From Helicoverpa zea (Eukaryota; Arthropoda; Insecta; Lepidoptera; Noctuidae), in contig NC_061461.1 in assembly GCF_022581195.2 (NCBI RefSeq), positions 11,036,001 through 11,100,000 on the forward strand: DNA of 64,000 nucleotides, read 5' to 3'. A model generated the notes under the pieces. It was not told the origin of the DNA and ran no database searches. It saw only the letters and a list, made by a program, of their open reading frames with translations. Position numbers and translations under genes: made by a program. Within the stretch, counting starts at the first letter, position 1; every line of letters begins with the position of its first letter. Below, one piece after another: positions 12,292-23,452 of the stretch.

Positions 12292-13005
12292 AGTCGCGAT
12301 CACGTTAATGAGAACTGGAACTATCAGTCAACGAGTGGCCGGAATCATTGGATAGAGAACGGATATCTATTTCGGGATTTTTATCTTTATCTTTTGAAGC
12401 ACGTGGTAAGTGCAGGGTTATTCAATTTGATGGGACTTTTTCTTTGTAGTGAGATTTTTGATTCGATTCGTGATGCAATCATGGCTGCCAAAAAAGTATA
12501 TTGGTGAGAAAGATTAAAATTTTAAACAAGGGCAAAAGAAACCCCCTTGAAACATCGATCTGTATCTCAAAATATATAGTAAGTATTTAAAGCTTTTAAA
12601 TAAACCATTAAATATGTTAACAATATTTTGCTAACCCATTATTATAATAGGTTTTGTAAAGCGTAAGCTAAATGTTTGTAAGAAGATTAAACGATGTAAT
12701 ATGTTTTTCCTAAGTTATGATAGAGATCAAAAGATATATCAAACGTATTACAATATAGGTACTATGACTATGCTAATATATTATATGAATGTGTGTATTC
12801 AGAAATTTTTATACTCGAAACGCTACCATAATTCAAAACGGAACACAGAATTTTTATATGCAATTACAAACTCCTTTTAAAACAATACTGGCCACTAATA
12901 TCTCACAACCAAAGAAGAAGGTAACATTTAAATAATAATGAGGTATCATTTTAAATTTAGAACCATCGTCAGCCATACTCATCCTCAACAGGACACGAGG
13001 CACTA

Positions 13006-13237
13006 GAGTATCCGCACATTGTAGACTAAACAGTCGGTCGACCAACAGTCACATCAAATCAGTCCACCCAATGATTTTGTTAAAGAAAATTTTGATTCCA
13101 ATCAAAGTATTAAGTCAGTCTGATACAACTAATTACCTGATCTTTGTATTGTGCAACTACCATTCATCCTCATACTTATTTATGAACCCAAACAAACTAT
13201 CGGCTGGCTAAAAGTTCGCAGTGTGCTGCGGGTACTC
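13006..13237. mobile_element. MITE with GAGTATCCGCACA-type inverted ends, copy 1
   Basis: The left end GAGTATCCGCACATTGTAGA and the right end GCAGTGTGCTGCGGGTACTC are imperfect inverted repeats, continuing inward with CGGTCGACC and GGCTGGCTAAAAG. TA dinucleotides flank both ends, suggesting TA target duplication. The internal part CTGATCTTTGTATTGTGCAA to CATCCTCATACTTATTTATG is shared with 61904-62331. It is non-coding. Confidence 0.65.
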
Positions 13238-14182
13238 TAAATGAATATTTTTGTATGAAACTTTTTGCAGGATACCGCTGAAGTTTTAAGCTCATCATGG
13301 CTAATAAAGTTTAATATCACATGTCATCCTGCTTCATAAAGCCGGTTAGGAGTTATTAACTGACTTGTAGTTGGTAAAGTTCGAGTTTTTCGACAGACGG
13401 GGATTGGTGAAGCTGTGGTTTTTGTTCATTTATGTGCTTTGTATACATGTAATGATCTGAACATGAAATTGATTTTTATGACTGAAAAAAGATTGATTAA
13501 TAAAACTAAAACAAAACCGGGATTCCTTCTTGCGTCTTCCATGCTCCAAAGTCTTGCTAATTTTGCTTCCCCATGGTTAAAGAGGACATGATTTTCGTCG
13601 TGGCATGTCCTTGGTATCTTATCCTGCAACTCCAAAGGTGAATTGCTGTATTTAACAATAACGATAATTAAATCATAACCAGGCGTATACTTGAAGCCCA
13701 TTGGTCAAATCGGTGATTTGACAACTGAAATTTAACTGAAAATTAGTTCGGTTATCGTTATAGGTACGACTCGCCGATAAATGGTTAATTATTTTATCTG
13801 AATATCATGATTTCCCAACAGTCGATCGAACAAAATTACTCTGGTTACTTATGTAAACAATAACAATGGTGACATAATTAAAAATCATGCATCATTTAAT
13901 ATTATATTCGGAAAGCGAAGCTGATATAACAATTGTGTCGAAAAAAATTCGGAACAATGCTGAATAAAACGAGAATACGGAATTCGCATTGTATCATGAA
14001 TTCATTGAGCGAAATGATGAAAAATTAATTTTATTGCGCCCGTTGCATCGGAAGGCGTAATGCATTACGTATCAGATACCATCGTTTTTATGGACGTGGA
14101 TAATTTTACTCAGAGAAATTTCAGTCCTGTTTAAAATTTTAAAAGGAAATGGTAATTGAGTAGGTAATTAGTTATTTATTAA
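13238..14182. other. Unassigned tract
   Basis: No gene or bounded repeat is recognised. A 91-codon minus-strand frame at 13426-13701 has no domain I can identify. Confidence 0.45.
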
Positions 14183-14330
14183 CTAGCTTCTGCCCGCGAC
14201 TTCGTACGCGGATCCTGTCCCTTATGCCAGCGACTATGGGGTCAGCAAAATCAAAGATCTGAATAGTCGCAATAGACGTGACCATAGGGATAAAAGTAGT
14301 GATTCTAATTAGTCCGCATTTAAGTTGTGT
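14183..14330 (+). repeat. CTAGCTTCTGCCCGCGACTTCG repeat head, truncated
   Basis: It opens with the conserved CTAGCTTCTGCCCGCGACTT head of the ATAATATTAGTAT-ending repeat. After about 35 bp the sequence diverges and no tail is found. Confidence 0.5.
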
Positions 14331-14384
14331 GTGGCAAAAATATTACACGTATTATAACGTAAAAAAACATTGAATAGATGACAA

Positions 14385-14787
14385 AGTCGTGGTGACTTAG
14401 TGGAATTCGTGGTTTAGTGGGTAGAGAACCTCTCAAGAAAATCTCTCAAGTATGAGCGTGCGTCTTTGATTCCAGGTCTGGCAAGTGCCTGCCAATGCAA
14501 CTTTTCTAAGTTCGTATGTACTTTCTACGTATATTTTGGATACCAATGAACGTTATTTGGAGGGGATGTTAAACTGTAGGTTCCGACTGTCATTGAACAT
14601 TCTTGGCAGTCGTTATGGGTAGTCAGAAGCCAGTAAGTCTTACCAAGGGGTGTTAGGTTGAGCGGGTAACCGGGTTGTGGAGGTCAGATAGGCAGTCGCT
14701 CCTTGTAAAACACTGGTACTCAGTTGCATCGTGACTGGAAGTCGATCCTAACATAATTGGGACAAAGGCTCTTGAGATAATAACGAC
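14385..14787 (+). mobile_element. tRNA-derived SINE, near full length
   Basis: A Pol III-like head (TGGTTTAGTGGGTAGAGAACC, then TTTGATTCCAGGTCTGGCAAG as a degraded B box) is followed by CAATGCAACTTTTCTAAG. The core TTGGCAGTCGTTATGGGTAG and the tail AACATAATTGGGACAAAGG come next. The retroelement at 14805-15467 is inserted in the AT-rich tail of this SINE. Confidence 0.8.
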
Positions 14788-14804
14788 AATAATAATGAGA
14801 TATA
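14788..14804. repeat. Target-site duplication, left copy (17 bp)
   Basis: AATAATAATGAGATATA is repeated exactly at 15468-15484, bracketing the GC-rich element. Confidence 0.85.
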
Positions 14805-15467
14805 GGCACCGCAGGACATCTGAGGCTGATGACGGGGAGTAGCGACCCCGCGGGGCTATATATACTGAGTTCTCCAGGGAGTGTATACTGTCCCCCATCT
14901 CCGGCCGGTCGGAGTGACCCATGACGGGGGAAGGTCTCACGCCTCTGGCTTGGCTTGGTCGTCCAGAGTGGAGTCGCTAGAGCAGGATTAGTAGCCTTGC
15001 TGAGGGTAGGTGCCTCATGGTAAGCACAGGGAGCGCATAATCTGCGTTTAAAGTCCGCCGAGGTATCCTCACCCTTCAGCCGCTCATGTCCCTGTTGCCC
15101 TCTTGTTGCTATTCAGTGACTGGTTCCCGGGGACCCAGTAAGTGAGGCGGCGAGTCTCCACCTGCCGTTTTTACATGTACCTAATACATTGTCATCCACT
15201 AACATCCCATCACAATAGCCCAAGTAGTTTTCCTCCATAGTTAGCAATAGATTAGCACAGAACCGGGGATTGTCTTTTTTTTAACGACGTCCACCGGGGA
15301 TTGTCCTTGGGTTCATTTCTATAGTGTATAAAGGGATAATCGTCGGTTTTGTGTCACCATTTCATTTAAGTTCTCTCAAAAGGGCTTCAGCGTGTTGGCT
15401 TCGGCCCCACGTTTGCCTCCCAAAAATTCGGAACTCTGTAGTCCGGAGGTCTGGAAGAGACATACAA
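14805..15467 (-). mobile_element. GC-rich non-coding retroelement-like repeat, copy 2, with 17-bp target duplication
   Basis: This is a minus-strand copy of the block at 10234-10934. Read in sense it starts TTGTATGTCTCT and ends CTGCGGTGCC. Perfect 17-bp direct repeats lie immediately outside (14788-14804 and 15468-15484), so these are the true element ends. A long duplication without terminal repeats implies target-primed insertion. It has no A-rich tail and no ORF. It contains a small internal duplication of CCGGGGATTGTC with a T-run between (15263-15307). The CGAA-loop hairpin of copy 1 is conserved. Confidence 0.75.
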
Positions 15468-15729
15468 AATAATAATGAGATATAACACAACAAAGTCGGA
15501 GAGTGGGGGTTCGTGACGCCACGTCTAGGTATGTAAAATTTGTACTAAGCAGTGACTTAACACGAAATTCAAGCGTTGTTGTATCTTCGTTATTATTTGT
15601 TTGTGAGAGAGAGAAAAGAAAAATACGTGTCCATTATTTTAGGGTTATCTAAAAGACGGACTAATTACTTTTAGGGTTCCGTACCTCGAAAGGAAAAAAC
15701 GGAACCCTTATAGGATCACTTTGTTGTCC

Positions 15730-15760
<31 letters not shown>

Positions 15761-15777
15761 AAGACCCTTTATCTTAA

Positions 15778-16540
15778 GAACGCGTGGACGTATCAAGCTG
15801 AAATTCACATGAAATACTCGGGTCTATTGCCCCTTTAGGCTGTAAAAATATCAAGCTTCTAAGCCAAGCCAATCAAAAGATACAACCGATTATGTCGATA
15901 TTTTCAACGAATTCTCGACACTCGCAAAGGAATCAAAACCTACAGGGTACTTCCCGTAAACTCAGAATCTTGAAATTTGGCATGAAGCATTGTTATATAA
16001 TGCAAATATAGGAAAAATTGCGAAAATCTCATTTTTTTTGTTATATAATATAATAAAAATATTTTAATAAAATGAAACTTACTACCTTATTTCTCACGAA
16101 CGAATAAAGGTACCAAATTGAAATTTATACCAAATACCTAGGTCTATTGTTCCTTTAAGTAATGAAAAAATCAAACTTCTAAGTTAACGCGATCAAAAGA
16201 TACAGCAGTTTTACCGACACCTTAGACGAATTTCCGTCACACGCTAGGGAATCAAAACCTACAAGGTACTTCCAGTGAACTCAGAATCTTAAAATTCGGC
16301 ACGAAGCAACGTTATATAGTACAGATAAAGAAAAAATTGCGAAAATGATAAATTTGAAGTTACATAAAATATTAAAATATTATTTTTGCTTACATGACAT
16401 AAAATATTTTTTTAATAATTATAAACTTACTACCTACCCTTTTTCACATGAACGCGTAGAGATATTAAAGTTTTGACTAAAAAGTGAAATTCATATCAAA
16501 CACTTCTTAAATATAATGGCCTCTAAACTGTGAAAAATTT
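15778..16540 (+). repeat. Tandem ~320-350-bp units inside the left element
   Basis: The motif GAACG with following A/T-rich text recurs at 15778, 16098 and 16450. Each unit carries CAAGCTTCTAAG/CAAACTTCTAAG, ATCAAAAGATACA, GGAATCAAAACCTACA, ACTCAGAATCTT and AAAAATTGCGAAAAT in the same order; the third unit is partial. The same array, inverted, is in the right element. Confidence 0.8.
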
Positions 16541-16797
16541 TAAATCATTCAAAGGTCATTGGGCACCTTAGTATGAAAACCATACCCACGGCGGATACGA
16601 ACGAAATATAGCACAGTATAATGATAAAGGCTCTGATTTACTATGGCATTAGTCGCATCAATGTGAACCATGGGAATCTAGAGAAAATCAGGTGTAAACA
16701 TCAAATATTTTCCTCATTTCAATGGGGAATTTAAACGACCAAGTTTGACGGATTTGAGAAATCATTTCTTTGTAGTGAAAGAGTATACTCGCCGTTT

Positions 16798-17905
16798 ATT
16801 TCCATTGTCATCAGGTCAGGATCTGATGATGGAAATCCTGAGAAATCGAGGGCAACTATCAGAAATTGTAGGCATGCATAGGATTAAAACTTGATTCTCA
16901 GATGTATGTCTGGTGATACTATCAAACAGTGAAGGTTTAGAGCTTATCTGATGATGGAGACGTGAGAAAGTCGAGAGAACTCGGTATGTTTTAGTTACGT
17001 CGTGTTTGGGCTTATATTATTCGTATTGACGAGAACTTTTCACAAAAGTTAAAAATAAAAACTTTTTACAAAAAAAAACAACTTCTAAAACAACAAGAAA
17101 ACTGTTTATATGCATCGGTCTGATCTCGGTGGTTAAATAAATATAGATGCATCCTCTAGACACCGACTTCTAGACCGATGCACCTAACATCTTTTTAATT
17201 TCTTTCTTGCTTTTGTTTTCTTGTTGCTTTTTTATATGTTTGAAGTTGGATTTGTTTGTAAAATGCTACAAAATAAAATAATGCCGACTTTATAGAACAA
17301 AGAAAGGGACAGAATTACACTTTTGTCAAGGCTCTAGAAACGTAAAGCCAGCAGCCCCGAATCCTACTCTCTAGAAGTCGTTGTTACAATTCGACAGCTA
17401 CAAGTCGTCAGGCGGTTTCGAAAAAAACTTGAAACTGGGGCTCTTTAGGTGATTAATCCCTCAAAAATAAAAGATCCCATTCCTGCAATGGCTGCTTTAA
17501 CCCAAGTTAGTAGTGAATTCTCATCACCTAAAATAAAATAAGCTCCAACACAAGGTTACGTTATAAATTGTAAAGGAGTTCCCATAACTATATCTGATCT
17601 TAGCTGTCGATCCCACAATGGCAGTCAAACCTATCTTTGTGGAAAGTCTTCGCCAATACGAATAAAATAAGTCCAAACACGTGGTAGTTGCAACATACCG
17701 TTCGGGAGTTCCCTTGACTCTCTGTAGTCTCCATAATCAAATCAGCTCCAAACCTTCACTGTTTACCAGTACCCTCAAAAATACACTCACATGTCTGGTT
17801 ATGATTCGATGCGTGCCTACAATATTCAAGAGTTGCCCTCGATTTCTCAGGGTTTCCAGATCCTCATCAGATCCTGGTCATCCGGATTGGCACCTTCCTT
17901 CTTTA
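16798..17905. repeat. Internal inverted repeat inside the left element
   Basis: A block of about 250 bp starting near 16800 carries AAATCCTGAGAAATCGAGGG, a run on AACAGTGAAGGTTTAGAGCT, and CGTGTTTGGGCTTATATTAT. It is repeated in the opposite orientation at about 17640-17905 with visible divergence. The element therefore can fold back on itself. Confidence 0.7.
17111..17182. repeat. Central palindrome of the left element
   Basis: TGCATCGGTCT at the left pairs with AGACCGATGCA at the right, with an inner CGGTG/CACCG pair, around a loop that includes TAGATGCATC. The equivalent hairpin is at about 26866-26938 in the inverted copy. Confidence 0.75.
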
Positions 17906-18456
17906 TGAAATGTCTTTAACAATAAAAACTAGCATTGCAACCTGTACAATCCTCTGAAACTGCTTGTCTTTTATATTTTTCAAACGATCCTGGACATTCG
18001 TCTCCATGGAATTTTAATAAAATATTTATATTCAAAGAAACGTCATACCATTCTCCACGATTTAAAACTACTTTGATTCATGTCCGCCACTTTTTACAAA
18101 GCGGGTCAGATATGCCCCATGACCTTTAAGACATAATTAGTTATTTTCAATCAGATTTCTGAATGATGACTATAAAATGTTGTATATAAATAACTTCAAT
18201 AAAATAACTTTTACAAGGTACTGGCCTACTATTTTAGTTATATTATAAAATAAAAAATATTAACTATTTTGACTCTCACGAAATTACCATAACTATGATT
18301 GTTCTAAACTGAACGGTTGGCGCGAAACTCACTTTTTATCTATACAGCATTTGTACGGAACCCTCGGTGCGCGAGTCCGACTCGCACTTGGCCGGTTTAT
18401 TTTGATTCACCATACCTATTTCATAACATTCATTTCTGTACATTTCAAGTGTAGTA

Positions 18457-19060
18457 TTGCTCTTGAAGTTCCACATCAGGTGTTCCAGATCTTCGATGAT
18501 TATACGTCAATAGAGAGTGCTTATCAGATTGAACCACTTTTGCTAAAACGTCATATCTTCATATGCTTCATATAGTCTAGCAGGGCTCCTGGAGTTCCAC
18601 ATCAGGTGTTTTACATCTTCAATTTTTATAAGTCAACAGAGAGTGCTTATCAGATTGAACAACTTTTGTTAAAACGTTATACCTCTATATGCTATAGTCT
18701 AGCTGGGCCCCTGGAGTTCCACATCAGGTGTTTTAGATCTTCAATTTGTATAAGTCAATAGAAAGTGCTTATCAAATTGAACAACTTTTGCTAAAACGGC
18801 ATACCTGTATATGGTACAGAGAAGCTGGGCTCTTGGGGTTCCACATCAGGTATTCCAGATCTTAAAATTTATTATCTCAGCTGAAAATGCTCATCAAATG
18901 AAACAATTTTTGCCACGGCACCATATTTGTATCTCTTATAGTTTTATTGGTCTGTTGGAGTTCTGCATCAGGTCTTCAAGTTTCGAAGATAAATTATAGC
19001 CTATATGTTGACCAGGCCTAATACTGATACAACAAAGCAAAAATCATTGAAATCCGTTCA
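18457..19060 (+). repeat. Tandem array of ~122-bp units, five copies
   Basis: GTTCCACATCAGG-type motifs occur at 18469, 18595, 18717, 18839 and 18961 (spacing 126, 122, 122, 122). Each is followed by CAGATCTTC and GTGCTTATCA...GAACAACTTTTGCTAAAACG in the better units. The array ends in AAATCCGTTCAGTAGTTCGG and ACAAACAAACAGACA, a typical 3' end of lepidopteran RTE-like or SINE-like repeats. The array is therefore probably the body of a decayed interspersed element. It abuts the hairpin end of the 2.7-kb element. Confidence 0.75.
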
Positions 19061-19087
19061 GTAGTTCGGAAGATTAGCGTGTACAAA

Positions 19088-19194
19088 CAAACAGACATAC
19101 AGACATACAGACATACAGACATACAGACATACAGACATACAGACATACAGACATACAGACATACAGACATACAGACATACAGACATACAGACAG
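19088..19194. repeat. (ACAGACAT)n microsatellite
   Basis: About twelve and a half uninterrupted octamers follow the ACAAACAA tail of the preceding array. Open frames through it encode simple repeats and are not genes. Confidence 0.95.
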
Positions 19195-19905
19195 AATTTT
19201 TTTTTTTTATTTGTGCTCCATTACTGTTCCTAAACCCCACCCAATTATTATTTTTTTTATATATTCAATGTACAGACACAGTTTTTTTACAGATTTATTA
19301 TATGTATAGATGTTAATTCTGTGTTTAATTGATGGGTTACTTAAACAGTTAATATTGGAGGCTGTTAATATTTATTTTGTACGAAATCGAGTTTTTTTTT
19401 TTACACAAAACAGAATAGTAGGGGAGTACGAGCAAAATTACAGCGTAACGGGAAGAGTAGGAGCAAAATTACAGCGTAACGGTGGGTATCTTTTTCAATA
19501 GCTTATAGACTTCAACTATAAATTCATGATTTTCCAACTAATTACACAACGAATTGAAGTCAATTTATCCGAAACTAAGTTCGCCTGACGACGATACACG
19601 TCAAAATCTAATTATAGAAACCCATTTTGAACTTACGTTTCCAGTAAATAGTTAACGCACACAGTTACATAAAGTATGTTCTCTCTTCTCTCCCTAATGT
19701 TTCCATCAGTTATCTGAAGTTCAGTTAAAACAGAATGACATCGACATACCTTTCAGTGGGAGTGAACGAACCCGAATACACCCGTACACGCTGCGCGCGC
19801 GCCGGTCGAAAATAACCCAACGGAGGGAGCTCTCTCCCCTCTCTTTTTGTTCCTATTTTGTAAATCAAAAAATAGAAATGAAGGGTGTTTCGGGATGCGC
19901 GTGAG

Positions 19906-20090
19906 TCAGTGACGGTCGGCGCGCCAGCGTGCGCGCTTTTTCCGTCGCGGAAATCGGATTTATACGAATTCCGGAATTCCGTTTTTTTCTCTTTGAAGTG
20001 GTGTTGAGTGTTAGTGTTGGTAGATACGGATGTGTGATGTGAATTGTGATTTTTTCTACGAATATTTTTTGGATATTCAATTTTTTTGAG
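19906..20090 (+). promoter_or_regulatory. Candidate promoter and 5' non-coding exon
   Basis: A CpG-rich stretch (19781-19806, with CGCGCGCGCC) precedes an initiator-like TCAGT at 19906-19910. The following 180 bp are GC-richer, then T-rich, and end TTTTTTGAG|GTATGT, a good splice donor at 20091. The only ATG-led frame inside, starting near 20030, ends in TGA right at the donor, so the exon would be 5' UTR. No matching acceptor or coding exon is found within the window. This could equally be unrelated single-copy DNA. Confidence 0.3.
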
Positions 20091-20869
20091 GTATGTATTT
20101 TTTTATATTTTAACCATATAAAATTACTATTAATATTTTATTTATTGCACCACGTAACGTAATTTTGCATATAATTAACTTGTTCGCAACATATATAAGT
20201 TATGCAATATGGAATAATATAACAGTCAAATTAGGTGAATTAAATTATTTTAACTATTGCCATTTACATACATATTATTATCTACTGCCGGAAAGGAATG
20301 TTTATTATATTTCTGCTTAAAACATTAGGTACTATAGACGTCGTAAGTAGTCGTTAAGCTACAATGAAACTTACACAGCTCTTAATAAGGCTTCTTATTG
20401 TACAACACACATAATTCTCAGCTGTATATTTGAACAATTATCTCGTTTCTAAGAGGTTATAAGTAACAGACAAGCGCAAAATGTTCAAGATTTAAAATAG
20501 TTTAGCGACCTCATTATTTTGTAAATATCGTAAAAATACGTCATTGGCTAGCCAAATTTTAGTTTACCTATATTCTCTCTTTTTCATTTTATTCGTAACT
20601 ATTTCGTTCTTGAAGACACACACTCTTGTAAATGAAACAAAACTTCTAAGCTAGCCATTTTGTGGATGTGAACTTAAAATACTAATTTAAATTCAAAAAG
20701 TTTTCTAGAACTTTTCTTACCTGTAAATAAAAGGAAACGTAATATATTTCACTGAAATATTTAACTATGAACCTGAAATAATTTGAAACCTTGTAATGCG
20801 AATTATTAAAAGCGGCGCATAACGAATTAATAAAGAGTAGTTACCGACCTCATTTATATGAATTGCTAG
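20091..20869. other. Unassigned AT-rich tract
   Basis: I see no gene or repeat. If the preceding exon is real this would be the start of its intron. Confidence 0.4.
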
Positions 20870-21270
20870 TGCTGTGCGTGGTATTTGCGGATTTTGCAGG
20901 CGAAATATCCGCAGCACTTTCTCTTGCGGATATTATTTTGTCACTATATTATATTTTTACGAAAACTTTTACTTGGTTTGTATAAAGCTAGTAATAAGAT
21001 TACGTTTTGATTGTTTAATAATTTAGCTTTTTTTATTGCTCAAGTTAACAATGCCGATATTAGACTTTTTGTGACTGTACATATATCCATCTTTTTATAT
21101 CCTTATAATCGATCTCCAAAATTTACTAGATTTCCTTCATCTCCCGGTAAACTTACTACATGTTTATCGGGATACTACGCTATCGGGATCAAGGAACTAG
21201 AATATTTTCATCGACCGTACAACTTCCTACAAACTACTCAAGTATCCGCAAAATTCTGCGAACAACACTA
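20870..21270. mobile_element. Possible MITE with TTTGCGGAT-type inverted ends
   Basis: The left text TAGTGCTGTGCGTGGTATTT then GCGGATTTTGC is mirrored imperfectly by GCAAAATTCTGCGAACAACA then CTATTG at the right. CCGCA/TGCGG motifs cluster near the left end (20905-20935). The interior is a 90-codon open frame without recognisable domains. Boundaries are approximate. Confidence 0.4.
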
Positions 21271-23237
21271 TTGTAAACGTTAATAATTCGCTCGTCCGTC
21301 GGAACTGTAAAGAGGCCGGCAGACGGTCAAAAGCGGTCGATAGCATTAACAAAGATTATTTCAGAATATTTCCTCTATACGCTACGTCTGCCATGGTCAG
21401 TCTTGGATGGGTCATACCAAGTTTCTTACTGCATTGAAAAAGCTACAATATGCTTTCTAACATTATTTATGAATAGTAAAAACCAAGAAAGTCTTTCTAA
21501 AGGCGAGATTCCACCGGTATGCGGTACTGTGACGTACAAAAATGTTTCTTTAGATCTACTCGCTCTAGCAAACAATAAAAGGTGCAACACTCCAAAAATG
21601 TCGGCGGAATCGCAACCTATGATGTTAGCGAACACATGCGAGCTGTGGACCTGTGTCGACGCCTAGGTATACACTTTGTTCGCGAACAAATGTGCGCGAA
21701 CTATTTTCCGTGTTATGTATGTTGAGTAAGGTCAGTAAAATCAGTATTTTGAGTAGGTTAAACATCTCGAAACAAAACACTGTCTAGCTCTCACCAGGAT
21801 TCAGTAAAATTGTAACCTACTTGACAAGTCACTGAAACAGTAGACTTTTCAAACCATTTTCCCTATTAGTAGCAAAACTATTTAAATGGTTCCTCCCACT
21901 TAAACGAGCCATATAATCGTATTGGGATTCAAAAGATGAGTTCAGGGATTTCCTTAGAACTTAAGATAAATAAATAAATCAGCTGTTTATTATGGCTAGT
22001 TAGAGTAGAGAAAATAGGTTATGGTTCATTGGTTTGGTCTACTGAATTTTATACTCTGTGGTTTGAAGTTATTTTTGGGCCGTTGTTAAGTGCTGAGTTT
22101 AGAATAGAAATGGTAGCGCCATAGACTGAGAATATGGTAGTATAGTTTTCCTGTTAAGATTTAAGACGATGATTAGGTATACAAGGTGTTGATTTGCATT
22201 TGTGCCATACTTCAGGAGGAGGACATACAATACGTTAATAATCGATTGGAATTACAGTAGACGGGAAATAGCTAATATGCACTGCTTTTTTTGTCATTGT
22301 AATGTCGTAGTATTTCAGAAGTAATCCAATTTTATGTATGAAATTTATGAATTATCGTTGCATATGCTTTGTGTCTGCGTTTGTGTGAGGGCGCAGCACG
22401 GTTTTAAGGCCAGTAACACACGCGCGAAGTTTAAATACGGCTAGATGACATTGACGGAATACCGAAAAAAAAAATTAAAAAAATATATTACGTACCAATT
22501 TTTTTGTTGATTTGGGTCGAGAATCAGTAGCATGTCGTGTGCACGTTCTTGAATATGGCACGAATGCAAATCAACAGCTTGTATTTATGAAAACTTATCG
22601 AAATCAGTAGGTTACTGTCATTAAACCTTAATGTAAAATTGTTATCTCAAGCAGGATTTATACATGGCTATGTTTTACCTTATTTTCTCGATAACGTTTC
22701 TAAATATTTGTCAGAAAAAATAAAACATGTAATAATGTATAACAATTGTATACCAATAAAATATATTCTCCTCACAATCATTTCTCATAACTATTGCAGA
22801 AATAAGACCAGAAATTGAAACTGAAATTATCACAAATGACTAATCTAGATAATAAAGTCTAGACAGACGTTAATAAATCACTCTATTCGCTGAAATACAG
22901 CGCTATAAAGTTTGGAAAACAAATGAATTAAGTCATTACCTTGACATACAAAGACAGCTGTTATTCGAAATTGGCTGCACGCAACGAAATGTTACTTCAT
23001 TGTTCTAGATCTATGTTAATTGAAAAATTGTCTGGTGTTTTAGGATTATGTAAAGACATTGTGATGACAGAACCCGGTTAGGCTATTTCCTATAACGCGT
23101 TTTACGCACGTCATTTAATCAAAATTAAGACATAAAGTCCTATAGGTAGTTTTAATAGGACGTCATATTCAGAAACGGAGCTTGTAATCACTGGGGTCAA
23201 TAACCTATCGTTAGTAAGTATGTTTTATTTTAATTCA
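21271..23237. other. Unassigned tract with a 16-bp perfect palindrome
   Basis: No gene is recognised. TTTGTTCGCGAACAAA is a perfect palindrome at 21675-21690, next to another GCGCGAAC. An 87-codon plus frame (21403-21666) shows no domain and has an overlapping minus frame of similar length, so I do not call it. Confidence 0.45.
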
Positions 23238-23248
23238 AATAATTTAAG

Positions 23249-23441
23249 GTAACTATTTATTCAATAGTTTTACAAAATGATCTTATTATAGGGAAATATT
23301 AAAACTAAGTATCAAAATATTCATCCGCATCGCTGTCAGCTGGGATCGTGCCCAAAAGGCTGGCTGCATTGCCACGCTGGATGGCAATGCATATGCATCC
23401 AGGATAATTCGGTCAAAGGATATCCTTTGACCGAAGTATAT
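23249..23441 (-). mobile_element. 3' stub of the RLE-like LINE, with 11-bp target duplication and 5' foldback
   Basis: The minus strand matches the last ~135 bp of the LINE at 27897-28846: the GGCAATGCAGCCAGCCTTTT region, the stop codon and the ...ACTATTGAATAAA end. Identical 11-bp direct repeats AATAATTTAAG flank it (23238-23248 and 23442-23452). At the 5' side of the copy, element sequence is turned into a perfect 28-bp palindrome (23408-23435), built around TTCGGTCAAAGGAT and its complement. The copy is thus severely truncated and rearranged. It ends in ATAAATAGTTAC instead of a pure A tail. Confidence 0.75.
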
Positions 23442-23452
23442 AATAATTTAAG

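Larger units (their letters stand above)
15669..18399 (+). mobile_element. 2.7-kb AGGGTTCC-family element, left (plus) copy
   Basis: It starts TTTTAGGGTTCCGTACC, with its first 12-bp subterminal repeat at 15673-15684, and then has a (GTCT)n run. Near the far end it carries the inverted GTACGGAACCCT (18353-18364), the perfect hairpin GCGAGTC-C-GACTCGC (18371-18385) and a short ACTTGGCCGGTTTA tail. Inside are about 320-350-bp tandem units, an internal inverted pair and a central palindrome, annotated separately. No transposase or helicase frame is present. The copy at 25648-29312 is nearly identical and inverted. Subterminal inverted repeats, a 3' hairpin and internal tandem repeats fit a non-autonomous Helentron (HINE/DINE-1-like); this is inference. 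Confidence 0.75.

Noticed and set aside
17681..18129. Small proteins encoded in the 2.7-kb element (also 25920-26362)
   Set aside because: The frames are short, lack motifs, and one start differs between the two copies; the regions behave as non-coding repeat.
21403..21666. 87-codon plus frame as a small gene
   Set aside because: There is a comparable antisense frame (21426-21635), no domain and no splice context.
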